Shown here piece by piece: positions 51,823-62,084 of a DNA stretch of 64,000 nucleotides (position 1 is its first letter; each line of letters begins with the position of its first letter). Location: positions 124,001 to 188,000 of the forward strand of contig NZ_JAJUWS010000003.1 of assembly GCF_021390475.1 (NCBI RefSeq), written 5' to 3'. The position numbers and the translations under genes are program-made. The stretch is from Streptomyces sp. ST2-7A (GTDB lineage Bacteria; Actinomycetota; Actinomycetes; Streptomycetales; Streptomycetaceae). The notes beneath the pieces are model-generated. The model searched no databases. It worked only from the letters and a program-made list of their open reading frames with translations, and was not told the origin of the DNA.

Positions 51823-52186
51823 GCCCCCGATTCTACGGATGGATCACCCGCGCACGGCGGGCGGAGGGGCCGACCGGTGGGTACCGGCGCCGATCGGGTG
51901 CCCGGGAGCCGGCGCCCGGCCGGGCACGCGTCGCAGCCGGGCGCGGGAACCGGACACACGGCCGAGCACACTCCGAACCGAACCCACGACCGGGCGGACG
52001 CCGAAGCCGGGTGCCCGGCCGGACACCCGGAAGGCGGGCACGCGGTCGGGCGCATGGCCGGACACGCGCCGAGCCGGACCGCCCCGGACACGCGCCGAAG
52101 CCGGACGCGGCCACCGCACGACCGGGCGCGGGTCGAAGCCGCGCGCACGGACGGATGTGCGCCGGGACCGGCCCCGGCCGGGTGCC

Positions 52187-52234
52187 GGTGCCGGGACGCG
52201 CCGATGCCGGGACGCGCCGATGCCGGGACGCGCC
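52187..52234. repeat. Three tandem 16-bp repeats
   Basis: Units of G(A/G)TGCCGGGACGCGCC stand head to tail at 52187-52202, 52203-52218 and 52219-52234; units two and three are identical and unit one differs at one base. They adjoin the valS stem-loop. Confidence 0.85.
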
Positions 52235-52265
52235 GGTGCCCGCGTCCCGGAAGGACGCGGGCACC
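52235..52265 (-). terminator. 13-bp stem-loop downstream of valS
   Basis: GGTGCCCGCGTCC and its exact complement with a five-base loop lie about 49 bases after the valS stop. Confidence 0.65.
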
Positions 52266-52313
52266 GGAGGGTTCGCACCTCGCGTCGCGCGCGGGCCGTG
52301 CGCGACGCCCGGC

Positions 52314-54953
52314 TCAGCCGGCCAGGCGCCCCAGCTGGGCGGTGAGGCGGGCGATGTCCGCCTCGGCCGCCTCGCGCCGGGCCCGGATCTTCTCCTTCAC
52401 CGGCTCCGGGGCCTTGGCCAGGAACTTCTCGTTGCCGAGCTTGGCCGTGGTCTGCGCCAACTCCTTCTCGGCCTTCTCGGCCGCCGCCAGGTCCTTGGTC
52501 AGGCGCTTGCGCTCGGCCTCGGTGTCCACCGCGCCGGAGAGGTCGAGGGCGACCTCCGCGCCGGCCACCGGGAGGGTGGCGGAGGCGGTGAAGTCGGGGC
52601 CGGCGGGCTGGAGCCGCAGCAGGGAACGGACGGCCTCCTCGTGCGCCTCCAAGCCGGTACCGGCCAGCTCCACGCGGGCGGGGACCCGCTGGCCCGGCTG
52701 CAGACCCTGGTCGGCCCGGAACCGGCGGACCTCGGTGACCAGACGCCGCACCTCGGCCGGTTCGCGCTCGGCCGCCTCGTCGCGGAACCCACCGGCGGTC
52801 GGCCAGTCGGCGACCATCACGGAATCGCGCCCGGTGAGGGTGGTCCACAGCTCCTCGGTGACGAACGGCGTGATCGGGTGCAGCAGGCGCAGCAGGACGT
52901 CCGGGACCTCGCCGAGCACCCGGCGGGAGACCTCGGCCGCCTCGCCGTCGGCCTGGAAGGTGGTCTTGCTCAGCTCGACGTACCAGTCGAAGACCTCGTC
53001 CCACGCGAAGTGGAAGAGGGCATCGCAGAGCTTGGCGAACTGGTAGTCGTCGTAGTGGGTGTCGACCTCGCCGAGGACGGCGTCCAACCGGGAGAGGATC
53101 CACCGGTCGGTGGCCGACATCCGCTCGGCGGCCGGCAGCGGGCCCTCCACGGTGGCGCCGTTGATCAGCGCGAAGCGGGTGGCGTTCCAGACCTTGTTGG
53201 CGAAGTTGCGGGAGGCCTGGACCCAGTCCTCGCCGATCGGGACGTCCACGCCGGGGTTGGCGCCGCGCGCCAGGGTGAAGCGGACGGCGTCGGAGCCGTA
53301 GGCGTCCATCCAGTCCAGCGGGTCCACGACGTTGCCGAAGGACTTCGACATCTTCTTGTCGCGCTCGTCGCGGACCAGGCCGGTGAGGGCGATGGTGTGG
53401 AAGGGCGGCGTGCCGTCCATGGCGTACAGGCCGAACATCATCATCCGGGCGACCCAGAAGAAGATGATGTCGTGGCCGGTCAGCAGGACATCGGTCGGGT
53501 AGAACTTCGCCAGGTCGGCGGTCTCGTCGGGCCAGTCGAGGGTGGAGAAGGGCCACAGCCCGGAGGAGAACCAGGTGTCCAGGACGTCGGTGTCCTGCGT
53601 CCAGCCCTCGCCGGTCGGCGGTTCCTCCTCGGGGCCCACGCAGACGACCTCGCCGTCCGGCCCGTACCGGACCGGGATGCGGTGGCCCCACCACAGCTGG
53701 CGCGAGATGCACCAGTCGTGCATGTTGTCGACCCACTGGAAGTAGCGCCCGGCCATCTCCGGCGGGTGGATGGCGACCCGGCCGTCGCGGACCGCGTCGC
53801 CGGCGGCGCGGGCCAGCGGCTCGACCCGGACCCACCACTGCAGGGACAGCCGTGGCTCGATGATGGTCTTGCAGCGGGAGCAGTGGCCCGCGGAGTGGAC
53901 GTAGGGGCGCTTCTCGGCGACGATCCGGCCCTGCGAGCGCAGCGCGCCGACGACGGCCGAGCGGGCCTCCAACCGGTCCAGCCCCTCGAACGGGCCGGGG
54001 ACGGTGATGACAGCGCGTTCGTCCATGATCGTGAGCGAGGGCAGGTCGTGCCGGCGGCCGATCTCGAAGTCGTTGGGGTCGTGGGCCGGGGTGACCTTGA
54101 CCGCGCCGGTGCCGAACTCCGGATCGACGTGCGGGTCGGCGACGACCGGGATGCTCCGGTCGGTCAGCGGCAGCCGGACCTCGGTGCCGATCAGGTGCCG
54201 GTAGCGCTCGTCGTCGGGGTGGACGGCCACGGCGGTGTCGCCGAGCATCGTCTCGGCCCGGGTGGTCGCGACGACGAGCGAGTTCTCCCCTTCGCCGTAG
54301 CGGATGGAGACCAGTTCGCCGTCGCGGTCCTCGTGGTCGACCTCGATGTCGGAGATCGCGGCCAGACAGCGCGGGCACCAGTTGATGATGCGCTCGGCGC
54401 GGTGGATCAGTCCGTCGTCGTACAGCCGCTTGAAGATGGCCCGCACGGCCCGGGACAGGCCCTCGTCCATGGTGAAGCGCTCACGGGACCAGTCGACGCC
54501 GTCGCCCAGGCGCCGCATCTGGCCGAGGATCTTCCCGCCGTACTCCTCCTTCCACCGCCAGACCCGCTCGACGAACTCCTCGCGGCCGAGGTCGTGCCGG
54601 GACTTCCCCTCCTCGGCGAGCTGCTGCTCGACCTTGTTCTGGGTGGCGATGCCGGCGTGGTCCATGCCGGGCAGCCAGAGCACCTCGTACCCCTGCATCC
54701 GCTTGCGGCGGGTCAGGGCGTCCATGAGGGTGTGCTGGAAGGCGTGGCCCAGGTGCAGGCTGCCGGTGACGTTCGGCGGCGGGATGACGATGGCGTACGG
54801 GGGCTTGTCGCTCTTCGCGTCGGCCTCGAACCAGCCGCGCTCCACCCAGCGCTCGTACAGCTTCCCCTCTACCTCCGCCGGGACGTAGCGGCTGGGCAGG
54901 TCGGTGGGGGCGCCGTGTGGCCCGGTGGCGGGCTGCTGAGTGTTCTCGGTCAC
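52314..54953 (-). CDS. valS: Valyl-tRNA synthetase
   Basis: An 879-residue class Ia synthetase that charges tRNA-Val and edits Thr. The HIGH-type motif is [10 protein letters not shown] near 57, the catalytic and editing regions contain [13 protein letters not shown] and [34 protein letters not shown] follows, and [15 protein letters not shown] carries the KMSKS motif. The C-terminal 65 residues form the coiled-coil tRNA-binding arm ([20 protein letters not shown]). GTG 54953 (VTENTQQ) was chosen on family length; no good ribosome-binding site precedes it. No T-box leader was recognised in the short divergent region to the 55112 gene. Confidence 0.97.
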   Translation of the reverse strand: MTENTQQPATGPHGAPTDLPSRYVPAEVEGKLYERWVERGWFEADAKSDKPPYAIVIPPPNVTGSLHLGHAFQHTLMDALTRRKRMQGYEVLWLPGMDHAGIATQNKVEQQLAEEGKSRHDLGREEFVERVWRWKEEYGGKILGQMRRLGDGVDWSRERFTMDEGLSRAVRAIFKRLYDDGLIHRAERIINWCPRCLAAISDIEVDHEDRDGELVSIRYGEGENSLVVATTRAETMLGDTAVAVHPDDERYRHLIGTEVRLPLTDRSIPVVADPHVDPEFGTGAVKVTPAHDPNDFEIGRRHDLPSLTIMDERAVITVPGPFEGLDRLEARSAVVGALRSQGRIVAEKRPYVHSAGHCSRCKTIIEPRLSLQWWVRVEPLARAAGDAVRDGRVAIHPPEMAGRYFQWVDNMHDWCISRQLWWGHRIPVRYGPDGEVVCVGPEEEPPTGEGWTQDTDVLDTWFSSGLWPFSTLDWPDETADLAKFYPTDVLLTGHDIIFFWVARMMMFGLYAMDGTPPFHTIALTGLVRDERDKKMSKSFGNVVDPLDWMDAYGSDAVRFTLARGANPGVDVPIGEDWVQASRNFANKVWNATRFALINGATVEGPLPAAERMSATDRWILSRLDAVLGEVDTHYDDYQFAKLCDALFHFAWDEVFDWYVELSKTTFQADGEAAEVSRRVLGEVPDVLLRLLHPITPFVTEELWTTLTGRDSVMVADWPTAGGFRDEAAEREPAEVRRLVTEVRRFRADQGLQPGQRVPARVELAGTGLEAHEEAVRSLLRLQPAGPDFTASATLPVAGAEVALDLSGAVDTEAERKRLTKDLAAAEKAEKELAQTTAKLGNEKFLAKAPEPVKEKIRARREAAEADIARLTAQLGRLAG

Positions 54954-55111
54954 CGGGCCCGGTCCATCGACGGCGGAGGGCCGCCCTCGACCCGGTTTCC
55001 CGGCCCGGGGCGCCCCTCGACCGGGAGCCCGGACTCCGGATGTACAGCAGCGCCTCCGGTCGGCCAGGATGGGCCCCCGATATCCGAACTCCCGCCCAGA
55101 GGGGTACACAG

Positions 55112-56158
55112 ATGAGTCACCAGCAGCCGGGGCCGTACGGGCAGCAGGGCCCGCAGCCCGGTCAGCCCGGTCAGCCCGGCCCGTACGGGACGCCCCCGCC
55201 GGGACAGCCGCCCACCGGCGGGAACCCCTACGCGCAGCCGCAGCCGGGCGCGCAGCCGGGTTACGGGTATCCGCAACAACCGCCCCCGGGGCAGCCCGGT
55301 TACGGGTATCCCCAGCAGCCGGGCGGTCAGCCGGGTCAGCCGGGATACGGCTACCCCCAGCAGTCCGGTCAGCCCGGTCAGCCCGGATACGGCTACCCCC
55401 AGCAGGCGGGCGCGCCGGCGCCGGGTGCTCCTGCGGGGAAGAGCGGCAGGGGTCGGACGATCGGCATCACGGTGGCCGTGGTCGCGGCCCTGGCCGTGGT
55501 CGGCGGCGGGCTGTACACCGTCCTCTCCGGTGGTGACAACGCCCTCGGTCCGCGTCCGGACACGCGGTACGACCTGACGCTGCCGCAGCAGAGCGGCGAG
55601 TTCGTGTTGTCGGAGGACGAGGGGGGCTCCTCCATGCTCTCCGAGCAGGAGTTGGAGGACGCCGGTCTCGCCGACATGGAGAGCGTCGGCGGCTCCTACC
55701 TGGTGCCCGACTCCGACTCCCCGGTCCCGGAGTGGGGCAGGATCGGCATGGGCTTCGGCGGTATGTGGGGCGAGGTGGAGAACCCGCAGCAGACGGTTGA
55801 CCTGATCTTCCTGCAGTTCGCGCAGAGTCTCGCCGAGGAGGAGGGTGAGGAGATCGAACTGGTCGGCACGGCCGAGTCGTTCACCTACGAGGAGGCCGCG
55901 CTGAAGTGCCAGATCGCCCGGGGCACCGAGCCGGACGCCGACTTCGGGTACACGCTGGAGATGACGATCTGCGCCTGGGCGGACTACAGCACGGTGGGGC
56001 TGACCTACTACGTGCCCTTCCCCTCGCTGCCCGCCGACATCGACCCGTCCCTGGAGGAGATGCCCGAGATGGGGGAGCCGGAGGGCATCACCACGGAGGA
56101 GGCCGCCGGGTACACCCGACAGCTGCGGGAGGACGCCCTGGTCGAGCGCGCCGGGTGA
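55112..56158 (+). CDS. Membrane protein with Pro/Gly/Tyr/Gln repeats, function unknown
   Basis: A 348-residue single-pass protein. The first 110 residues are a disordered cytoplasmic arm built of repeats around PGYGYPQQ and [13 protein letters not shown] (five clear copies). One helix lies near 118-140 ([20 protein letters not shown]), and the extracytoplasmic part is acidic ([20 protein letters not shown]) with paired cysteines ([10 protein letters not shown] and MTICAWAD) that could form a disulfide. GAGGGG stands eight bases before ATG 55112. It is the only plus-strand gene in this part of the window, divergent from valS and convergent with clpX. A gene of this architecture next to clpX is common in Streptomyces; the role is unknown. 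Confidence 0.85.
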   Translation: MSHQQPGPYGQQGPQPGQPGQPGPYGTPPPGQPPTGGNPYAQPQPGAQPGYGYPQQPPPGQPGYGYPQQPGGQPGQPGYGYPQQSGQPGQPGYGYPQQAGAPAPGAPAGKSGRGRTIGITVAVVAALAVVGGGLYTVLSGGDNALGPRPDTRYDLTLPQQSGEFVLSEDEGGSSMLSEQELEDAGLADMESVGGSYLVPDSDSPVPEWGRIGMGFGGMWGEVENPQQTVDLIFLQFAQSLAEEEGEEIELVGTAESFTYEEAALKCQIARGTEPDADFGYTLEMTICAWADYSTVGLTYYVPFPSLPADIDPSLEEMPEMGEPEGITTEEAAGYTRQLREDALVERAG

Positions 56159-56218
56159 CCGGCCGCGCCGGCTCCGCTCCCGGGGGCCGGACCCCGGAGG
56201 TTCCGGTCCCCCGACGAC

Positions 56219-56279
56219 GGTGGGCGCGGAGTTCCGAACGGGCGCGACGCGCGCCGGCGTTCGGGGCTCCGCGCCCACC
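56219..56279 (+). terminator. Three-part nested perfect stem-loop
   Basis: GGTGGGCGCGGAG, CCGAACG and GGCGCG each pair exactly with their partners on the other side (CGCGCC, CGTTCGG, CTCCGCGCCCACC), giving 26 pairs with two small internal loops and an ACG apex. It starts 60 bases after the plus-strand gene's stop. Confidence 0.7.
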
Positions 56280-56292
56280 GGTGGTTCCGGGT

Positions 56293-56327
56293 ACCGGCCG
56301 GACCCGCCGGGGCGGGGTCCGGCCGGT
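56293..56327 (-). terminator. 13-bp stem-loop after clpX
   Basis: ACCGGCCGGACCC and its exact complement lie eight bases past the clpX stop. With the hairpin at 56219-56279 it separates the convergent transcripts. Confidence 0.7.
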
Positions 56328-56334
56328 CGCCGGG

Positions 56335-57636
56335 TCAGGCCGACTTCTCCCGGGGGGTGCGCGGCGAGTTGCCGCGCTGCTTCGCCATTCGGGAGCGGGG
56401 CACCAGGGTGGGGTTCACGTTGGAGCGGACCACGTCCTCGGTGATGACCACCCGGCCGACGTCCTGACGCGAGGGAACCTCGTACATCACGGACATCAGC
56501 ACCTCCTCCATGATCGCCCGCAGGCCGCGCGCGCCGGTGCCGCGCAGGATCGCCTGGTCGGCGATCGCCTCCAGCGAGGGGCGGTCGAACTCCAGCTCCA
56601 CGCCGTCGAGTTCGAAGAGTCGCTGGTACTGCTTGACCAGGGCGTTGCGCGGCTCGACCAGGATGCGCAGCAGGGCGTCCCGGTCCAGGTTGTGCACCGA
56701 GGTGATGACCGGCAGCCGGCCGATGAACTCGGGGATCATCCCGTACTTGACCATGTCCTCGGGCAGGGCGTCGGCCAGCAGCTCGGAGGCGTCCCGATCG
56801 CGCTTGGAGCGGATGTCGGCGCCGAAACCGATCCCCCGGCCGCCGGAGCGGGCCCGCACGATCTCGTCCAGTCCGGCGAAGGCTCCGCCGACGATGAACA
56901 GCACGTTCGAGGTGTCGATCTGCAGGAACTCCTGGTGCGGGTGCTTGCGCCCGCCCTGCGGCGGGACCGCCGCCGTGGTGCCCTCCAGGATCTTCAGCAA
57001 CGCCTGCTGCACGCCCTCGCCCGAGACGTCCCGGGTGATCGAGGGGTTCTCGCTCTTGCGGGCCACCTTGTCGATCTCGTCGATGTAGATGATCCCCTGC
57101 TCGGCCTTCTTGATGTCGTAGTCGGCCGCCTGGATGAGCTTGAGGAGGATGTTCTCCACGTCCTCGCCGACGTACCCGGCCTCGGTCAGGGCGGTGGCGT
57201 CGGTGATCGCGAAGGGGACGTTGAGCATCCGGGCCAGGGTCTGCGCCAGCAGGGTCTTGCCCGAGCCGGTGGGGCCCAGCAGGAGGATGTTGGACTTGGC
57301 GAGTTCGATCTCCTCGTCCCGTGAGTGCGCCGACTCCTCGCTCACCCGGACCCGCTTGTAGTGGTTGTAGACGGCCACCGAGAGGGCCTTCTTGGCCGGT
57401 TCCTGACCCACCACGTAGCTCTCGAGGAACTCGTAGATCTCGCGCGGCTTGGGCAGCTCGCCGAGGTCCGACTCGGGGGACTCCGCGAGTTCCTCCTCGA
57501 TGATCTCGTTGCAGAGATCGATGCACTCGTCGCAGATGTACACCCCCGGGCCCGCGATGAGCTTCTTCACCTGCTTCTGGCTCTTCCCGCAGAACGAGCA
57601 CTTGAGCAGGTCGCCGCCGTCACCGATGCGTGCCAC
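56335..57636 (-). CDS. clpX: ClpX ATPase subunit of the ClpXP protease
   Basis: A 433-residue AAA+ unfoldase that feeds tagged proteins to ClpP. The zinc-binding N-domain has two CxxC pairs ([33 protein letters not shown]). Walker A is [20 protein letters not shown] near 120, Walker B is [14 protein letters not shown], the GYVGEDVE pore loop and [13 protein letters not shown] are present, and sensor-2 lies in [17 protein letters not shown] 57636 has AAGGGGAAG about seven bases upstream; the longer frame to 57858 is unrelated sequence. It follows clpP2 in the same direction but is separated by 377 bases with a terminator, so it probably has its own promoter. Confidence 0.97.
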   Translation of the reverse strand: MARIGDGGDLLKCSFCGKSQKQVKKLIAGPGVYICDECIDLCNEIIEEELAESPESDLGELPKPREIYEFLESYVVGQEPAKKALSVAVYNHYKRVRVSEESAHSRDEEIELAKSNILLLGPTGSGKTLLAQTLARMLNVPFAITDATALTEAGYVGEDVENILLKLIQAADYDIKKAEQGIIYIDEIDKVARKSENPSITRDVSGEGVQQALLKILEGTTAAVPPQGGRKHPHQEFLQIDTSNVLFIVGGAFAGLDEIVRARSGGRGIGFGADIRSKRDRDASELLADALPEDMVKYGMIPEFIGRLPVITSVHNLDRDALLRILVEPRNALVKQYQRLFELDGVELEFDRPSLEAIADQAILRGTGARGLRAIMEEVLMSVMYEVPSRQDVGRVVITEDVVRSNVNPTLVPRSRMAKQRGNSPRTPREKSA

Positions 57637-58013
57637 GAGGTGCTTCCCCTTCGCCTGCGCACCTCCCGGGAGGGGGCGGTGCCTGGTACCTGGTGCGCCG
57701 TCGCTCCGCGAGCCCGTCCGGGGGTTCACGGGTGCCGCGACCGCGCGCGTCTGGATGTCTGTGTGCGCCTGTGCTGTCCGTGGTGTCGTGCCGGTGCGTG
57801 TGGTGCCGGTGTCGAGCCCTGCGGACCGCGCGAACGGCTCCGTGGCCGGGTGCGGCACCCCGTTCCCGGAGCCGCGGCCCGGTCGGTGCCGGATGCCGTT
57901 ATCGCGCTGTCCTCACGACGGTACCCTGTCGCCCGGACGGAATGGCCCTCCTTGGCGGGAAACCCCCGGGACGGGGTGGCATCCCGCCGAAGGAGGGCCG
58001 GCGATCCGGTCGC
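57637..58013. other. clpP2-clpX spacer
   Basis: No gene. It contains the clpP operon stem-loop at 57944-57999 and presumably the clpX promoter. No exact ClgR box was found here. Confidence 0.5.
57944..57999 (-). terminator. Long stem-loop after clpP2
   Basis: GGCCCTCCTTGGCGGGA pairs with TCCCGCCGAAGGAGGGCC with a single bulged base across a 21-base loop, starting 15 bases after the clpP2 stop. Confidence 0.65.
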
Positions 58014-58697
58014 TCAGACGGAGGCGGAGCGGGTCGTCACGATCTGGTCGATCAGACCGTACTCCACCGCGCCCTCGGCGGTGAGGATCTTGTCGCGCTC
58101 GATGTCGTCGCGGATCTGCTCGATCGGCTTGGTGGAGTGCTTGGCGAGCATCTCCTCCAGCTGGACACGCATCCGCTGGATCTCGTTGGCTGCGATCTCC
58201 AGGTCGGAGACCTGACCACGGCCGGTCTCGCTGTACGGCTGGTGGATGAGCACCCGCGCGTTGGGGAGCGCCATCCGCTTGCCGGAGGTCCCGGCGGCCA
58301 GCAGCACGGCGGCGGCCGAGGCGGCCTGGCCCATGCACACGGTCTGGATGTCCGGCTTCACGAACTGCATCGTGTCGTAGATCGCCGTCAGCGCCGTGAA
58401 GGAGCCGCCGGGACTGTTGATGTACATCTGGATGTCCCGGTCCGGGTCCATCGACTCCAGGCACAGCAGCTGCGCCATGACGTCGTTGGCCGAGGCGTCG
58501 TCGATCTGCACGCCCAGGAAGATCACCCGCTCCTCGAAGAGCTTGGCGTACGGGTCGTACTCCCGGATGCCCTGGGAGGTGCGCTCGACGAAGCGCGGGA
58601 GGACGTAGCGGGAATCGGGGTTCGGGCCCTCGTACCGGCCCGAACCGGGGAGGCCGGCGGTCCCGGAGGGACCGGAGAAGGGAATCGGTGCGGTCAT
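58014..58697 (-). CDS. clpP2: ClpP protease subunit, second paralogue of the pair
   Basis: A 227-residue serine protease subunit that pairs with ClpP1 in a mixed tetradecamer. The catalytic serine is in [18 protein letters not shown], the histidine in [15 protein letters not shown], and [20 protein letters not shown] is the oxyanion/handle region. The first 40 residues are Gly/Pro/Ser-rich, consistent with a processed N-terminus. ATG 58697 has AGGAGA six bases upstream. It is 58 bases downstream of clpP1 and co-transcribed with it. The family pattern (GQAASAAAV) identifies it as the ClpP2-type paralogue. Confidence 0.96.
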   Translation of the reverse strand: MTAPIPFSGPSGTAGLPGSGRYEGPNPDSRYVLPRFVERTSQGIREYDPYAKLFEERVIFLGVQIDDASANDVMAQLLCLESMDPDRDIQMYINSPGGSFTALTAIYDTMQFVKPDIQTVCMGQAASAAAVLLAAGTSGKRMALPNARVLIHQPYSETGRGQVSDLEIAANEIQRMRVQLEEMLAKHSTKPIEQIRDDIERDKILTAEGAVEYGLIDQIVTTRSASV

Positions 58698-58755
58698 CGG
58701 GGTCTCCTGGCGATGAGCTGTCGACGGGGTCGGGGCTGCGCGGAAGGGGCCGTTC

Positions 58756-59394
58756 TCAGGCACCCGTGCCGCCGCTGCCGGGAATGTCCGCCGCGTTGGC
58801 GATCACCCGGTCGACCAGGCCGTACTCCTTGGCCTCCTCGGCGGAGAACCAGCGGTCGCGGTCGGAGTCGAGGGTCCACTGCTCGATGCTCTGGCCGGTG
58901 TGCCGCGCGGACAGCTCGGTCATCTTCTTCTTGGTGCGCAGCAGCCACTCGGCCTGGATCTTGATGTCCGAGGCGGAACCGGCGAGGCCGGCCGAGGGCT
59001 GGTGGATCAGGATCTCGGCATTGGGCAGGGCGAAGCGCTTGCCCGGCGTGCCGGCGCTGAGCAGGAACTGCCCCATCGAGGCGGCCATGCCCATGGCGAT
59101 GGTCACCACGTCGTTCTTGATGAACTGCATGGTGTCGTAGATCGCCATGCCCGCGGTGATCGAACCACCGGGGCTGTTGACGTAGAGGTTGATGTCCTTG
59201 TCCGGGTCGTCGGCCGCGAGCAGCAGCAACTGCGCGGTGATCCGGTTGGCGATGTCGTCGTCCACGGCCTGGCCGAGGAAGATGATCCGCTCGCTGAGCA
59301 GCCGGTTGTAGACCTGATCACCGAGGCCGCCGGCAATGGGGTCGGCGGCGGCGGAAGGCATCGGAAGCGTCACGTATTCCACCTGCTCATTCAT
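58756..59394 (-). CDS. clpP1: ClpP protease subunit, first paralogue of the pair
   Basis: A 212-residue ClpP subunit. Catalytic serine in [20 protein letters not shown], histidine in [19 protein letters not shown], with [20 protein letters not shown] and [20 protein letters not shown] as further landmarks; the end is GSGGTGA. ATG 59394 ([12 protein letters not shown]) was chosen; an upstream ATG at 59427 is possible and neither has a strong ribosome-binding site. It heads the clpP1-clpP2 operon. A ClgR-type activator site lies about 160 bases upstream, so induction by misfolded-protein stress is likely. Confidence 0.96.
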   Translation of the reverse strand: MNEQVEYVTLPMPSAAADPIAGGLGDQVYNRLLSERIIFLGQAVDDDIANRITAQLLLLAADDPDKDINLYVNSPGGSITAGMAIYDTMQFIKNDVVTIAMGMAASMGQFLLSAGTPGKRFALPNAEILIHQPSAGLAGSASDIKIQAEWLLRTKKKMTELSARHTGQSIEQWTLDSDRDRWFSAEEAKEYGLVDRVIANAADIPGSGGTGA

Positions 59395-59511
59395 TGGACG
59401 ACCGTGCTCGCGCACGGGCGCCGGCATCGTCGTTGCTCGTCGCCGAGAACGTCCGGGGCCGGGGCCCCGGGGCACGTACTCGGCCGTACTGTCGAGGGGT
59501 TGCCTTTACGG

Positions 59512-59517
59512 ACCCTA
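59512..59517 (-). promoter_or_regulatory. Candidate -10 element of the clpP1 promoter
   Basis: TAGGGT on the minus strand lies about 40 bases downstream of the ClgR-type box and about 120 bases before the clpP1 start. The -35 position is poor, as expected for an activator-dependent promoter. Weak evidence. Confidence 0.3.
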
Positions 59518-59555
59518 ACGCGCTGGTGGGGCCGACCCATCCCGGCTCGGAAACT

Positions 59556-59569
59556 GTTCGCTGTGAGCG
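59556..59569 (-). promoter_or_regulatory. ClgR-type operator upstream of clpP1
   Basis: GTTCGCTGTGAGCG (read on the plus strand) is an exact match to the published actinomycete ClgR pattern GTTCGC-N5-GCG, known upstream of clpP1 in Streptomyces. It lies at about -50 to -65 relative to the candidate -10. Confidence 0.75.
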
Positions 59570-59602
59570 CAGGTGGGGTTCCCCCGGGGGTTGCGCCGGG
59601 AG

Positions 59603-59643
59603 CGGAACGGGGCCGGACGTGGATCACGTCCGGCCCCGTTCCG
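59603..59643 (-). terminator. 19-bp perfect stem-loop after tig
   Basis: CGGAACGGGGCCGGACGTG and its exact complement with a three-base loop lie 23 bases after the tig stop. It isolates tig from the regulated clpP operon. Confidence 0.8.
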
Positions 59644-59665
59644 GGTGCCGCGTGCGGCTCCTCGA

Positions 59666-61093
59666 TCAGGCGTTGTCCTTCTTGTCGGCCTTCTCGCCGG
59701 TGTTCTCGTCGGTGGTCGGCTCGTCCCCACCGGCGGTGGCCGCGGCCTCCTCCGGGGTGATGGTCTCGCCCTCGGTCTCGTCCTCGTCCTCCAGGTCGAC
59801 GACCTCACCGTTGGTGTCCACCACGCGGACGGACTCCACGACCCCGGCCAGCGCCTTGCCGCGGCTGACCTCGCCGACCAGCATCGGAACCTGGCCACCC
59901 TCGACGACCGCGCGGGCGAATTCGTCGGGGCTCATGCCGGAGGACTGCGCCCGACGCATCAGGTGCTCGGTCAGCTCCTCCTGGCTGACGTTGACCTTCT
60001 GGTTCTTGGCGATCTCGTCGAGCACGAACTGGGTGCGGATGCCCTTCTCGGCCTGCTCGCGCAGTTCCTCGTCGAACTCCTCGGCGGTCTTCTCCTGCAT
60101 CTCCAGGTACCGGTCGAGGTCCATGCCCAGGCGGCCGAGCTGGTGGTTGACCAGGTTGTGCTTGCGGGTCTCGATCTCGTCGCGCAGGAGGTTCTCCGGC
60201 ATCGGGACCTCGACCCGCTCCAGCAGGGCGTCCAGGACCTGCTCCTGGGCCTTGGTGGCCTGGTCGTACTTCTTCTGTCGGGCCAGGCGGGTACGGGCGT
60301 CCTCCCGCAGCTCCTCCAGGGTGTCGAACTCGCTCGCCAGCTGGGCGAACTCGTCGTCCGCGGCGGGCAGTTCACGGGAGGAGACGGCGTGCACGGTGAC
60401 GGTGATCTCCGCCTCCCGACCGGCCGCGGAGCCGCCCTTCAGCTCGCTGGTGAAGGTCGCGGTGCCGCCGGCCTCCAGGCCGGTGACGGCCTCGTCGATG
60501 CCGTCCAGCAGGCGGCCGGAGCCGATGGTGTAGTCGATGCCCTCGGCCACGCCGTCCTCGAGGACCTCGCCGTCCACCCGGGCCTGGAGGTCGAGTCGCA
60601 CCACGTCGCCCTCGGCGGCGGCCCGCTCGACCTCGGTGGTGGAGGCGAAACGCTCGCGCAGCTGCTCGACGGCCTCGTCGACATCGGCGTCGGCGACCTC
60701 GACCGCGTCGACGGTGACCTCGATGTCGGAGTAGTCCGGGATCTCGATCTCGGGGCGGATGTCGACCTCGGCGGTGAAGGTCAGGACCTCGCCGTCCTTG
60801 AGATCGGTGATGTCCACCTCGGGGCGGCCGAGGGGATTCAGCTCACCCTCGGTGACCGCCTCGGAGTAGAACTTCGGGAGTGCCTCGTTGACCGCTTCCT
60901 CCAGCACCGCACCGCGGCCGAAGCGCTGGTCGATCACCCGCGCCGGCACCTTCCCCTTGCGGAAACCGGGGACGGTGATCTGCTGGTTGATCTTCTTGTA
61001 CGCCGCGTCGAGGCTGGGCTTGAGCTCCTCGAAGGGCACCTCGACAGTGAGCCGAACCCGAGTCGGGTTCAGGGTCTCCACGGCGCTCTTCAC
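59666..61093 (-). CDS. tig: Trigger factor, ribosome-associated chaperone and prolyl isomerase
   Basis: A 475-residue chaperone bound at the ribosome exit tunnel. The ribosome-binding signature is [12 protein letters not shown] near 43-55, after [21 protein letters not shown] PPIase (FKBP-like) domain follows around 150-240 ([33 protein letters not shown]). The C-terminal helical domain spans 250-430, and an acidic tail ends [12 protein letters not shown] 61093 has AAGGAG nine bases upstream; the longer frame to 61288 is spurious. It is next to clpP1-clpP2-clpX, the usual bacterial order. Confidence 0.96.
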   Translation of the reverse strand: MKSAVETLNPTRVRLTVEVPFEELKPSLDAAYKKINQQITVPGFRKGKVPARVIDQRFGRGAVLEEAVNEALPKFYSEAVTEGELNPLGRPEVDITDLKDGEVLTFTAEVDIRPEIEIPDYSDIEVTVDAVEVADADVDEAVEQLRERFASTTEVERAAAEGDVVRLDLQARVDGEVLEDGVAEGIDYTIGSGRLLDGIDEAVTGLEAGGTATFTSELKGGSAAGREAEITVTVHAVSSRELPAADDEFAQLASEFDTLEELREDARTRLARQKKYDQATKAQEQVLDALLERVEVPMPENLLRDEIETRKHNLVNHQLGRLGMDLDRYLEMQEKTAEEFDEELREQAEKGIRTQFVLDEIAKNQKVNVSQEELTEHLMRRAQSSGMSPDEFARAVVEGGQVPMLVGEVSRGKALAGVVESVRVVDTNGEVVDLEDEDETEGETITPEEAAATAGGDEPTTDENTGEKADKKDNA

Positions 61094-61294
61094 GGTCGGT
61101 CTCCTTGGGGCTGACTGCTGGGGTGGTGCCCGGTTCCGACGGGATCGATCGCGCCGATCCGCCCGAACTGCGTCCGAACACATGGTCCGAACCCCGTCCG
61201 GGCCGTCGGAGCCGGGCTTCTTGGCTTGAGGGGCGCCCCGTATGCGGCATGAACATGCGGACACGACACAGGCACGCGCGATCCTCATAGTACG

Positions 61295-61371
61295 TGGTCG
61301 GGGTGGCCGGATTCGAACCGACGACCTTCCGCTCCCAAAGCGGACGCGCTACCAAGCTGCGCCACACCCCG
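61295..61371 (-). tRNA. tRNA-Pro, anticodon TGG, CCA encoded
   Basis: On the minus strand the acceptor stem CGGGGTG pairs with CACCCCG, the anticodon loop is TTTGGGA (anticodon TGG), and GGTTCGAATCC forms the T arm. The discriminator A is followed by CCA in the DNA (61297-61295). Confidence 0.95.
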
Positions 61372-61568
61372 AGGTGGCTCATGACGCGACACGTAGGGTA
61401 CAGGTCCGACCGCCGGACCGGTGCCGGGGGCACCGATCACGGACCCGAACCGCCCTCGGACCCACCCCGGGACCCCCGGAGACGAATACCCGGCGGGGCG
61501 GCGGTCGGTGACGCTGTTAGGATGCCCCGTGACGTCGAGCGCGCCCGACCCGGGTGCGGCGAGGTCTC

Positions 61569-61639
61569 GCGGGTGTAGCTCAATGGTAGAGCCCTGGTCT
61601 TCCAAACCAGCTACGCGGGTTCGATTCCCGTCACCCGCT
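61569..61639 (+). tRNA. tRNA-Gly, anticodon TCC
   Basis: The acceptor stem GCGGGTG pairs with CACCCGC, the anticodon loop is CTTCCAA (TCC), and GGTTCGATTCC forms the T arm; 71 bases with discriminator T. CCA is not encoded (CCT follows). A T-tailed terminator follows immediately. Confidence 0.95.
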
Positions 61640-61644
61640 CCTCG

Positions 61645-61677
61645 GCCCGGTCCCGGATTCCCCGGGGCCGGGCTTTT
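61645..61677 (+). terminator. Intrinsic terminator of tRNA-Gly with T-run
   Basis: GCCCGGTCCCGG pairs with CCGGGGCCGGGC (one G-U) across a five-base loop and is followed by TTTT, the only clear T-tailed terminator found in the window. Confidence 0.75.
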
Positions 61678-61868
61678 CCGTGTGTCGGAGCCGCCCGCGC
61701 GTGTCGGAGCCGTTTCCCTTCCGCCGCGCCCGGCCGTGCCGTCCGTCGCCCCGGGGCAGCGCGAGGCGGGGGCGGGACGCGTCGCGCCGGACGGGTCCAC
61801 CCCCGACGATCGGTGACACGTCCGCCCGCGCCGGGGCCCCGCCGGAGCGATCCCCCGATCGCGATCGA

Positions 61869-62084
61869 TCACCTGCCGCCGCTGTTGATGCTGTTGTCGA
61901 ACGAACCGATCGAGTTGCTGACCGACTCCAGGAAGTCCCGTATCGGGTCCGCCGCACCGGTGGAGGCCAGGGAGAACCCGAAGAGGATCGCGATGATCGC
62001 GGGACCCCACTTCATCGAGCCCCCGCGGATCATCACCACGAGAACGATGCCCAGGAGGAGCACCAGCGAGAACGAGATAATCAC
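61869..62084 (-). CDS. Small membrane protein, 71 residues
   Basis: A short protein with two hydrophobic helices: IISFSLVLLLGIVLVVMI and GPAIIAILFGFSLAST, separated by the basic turn RGGSMKWG, ending in a polar tail (DFLESVSNSIGSFDNSINSG). GTG 62084 has GAGGGTG about seven bases upstream. The longer open frame to 62732 is low-complexity Gly/Arg sequence and not credible. Its codons are less GC-biased than the surrounding shadows, which supports real coding. Similar tiny two-helix proteins occur in Streptomyces genomes; their function is unknown. It points toward tRNA-Gly, ending about 230 bases from it. Confidence 0.75.
   Translation of the reverse strand: MIISFSLVLLLGIVLVVMIRGGSMKWGPAIIAILFGFSLASTGAADPIRDFLESVSNSIGSFDNSINSGGR

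Larger units (their letters stand above)
51823..52313. other. Repeat-rich spacer between valS and folC
   Basis: 491 bases without a gene, made of low-complexity CCGGAC/GCGCC motifs. CCGGACACGCGCCGAGCCGG and a near copy recur at 52058 and 52084, a triplicated 16-mer lies at 52187-52234, and the valS stem-loop at 52235-52265 closes it. A second, 9-bp stem (GCGTCGCGC / GCGCGACGC) lies at 52282-52308. Confidence 0.6.

Noticed and set aside
54954..55111. T-box leader of valS
   Set aside because: The region is only about 160 bases, divergent, and lacks a recognisable T-box sequence or specifier stem.
57820..57845. ClgR box upstream of clpX
   Set aside because: GTTCGC is present on the minus strand but is followed by CCG instead of GCG after five bases.
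57637..57858. N-terminal extension of ClpX
   Set aside because: No similarity to ClpX; a good ribosome-binding site precedes GTG 57636 and the zinc domain starts there.
61295..61639. tRNA-Pro or tRNA-Gly as integration site
   Set aside because: No integrase, element or duplicated tRNA 3' end was found beside them; the recombinase relic is 55 kb away.
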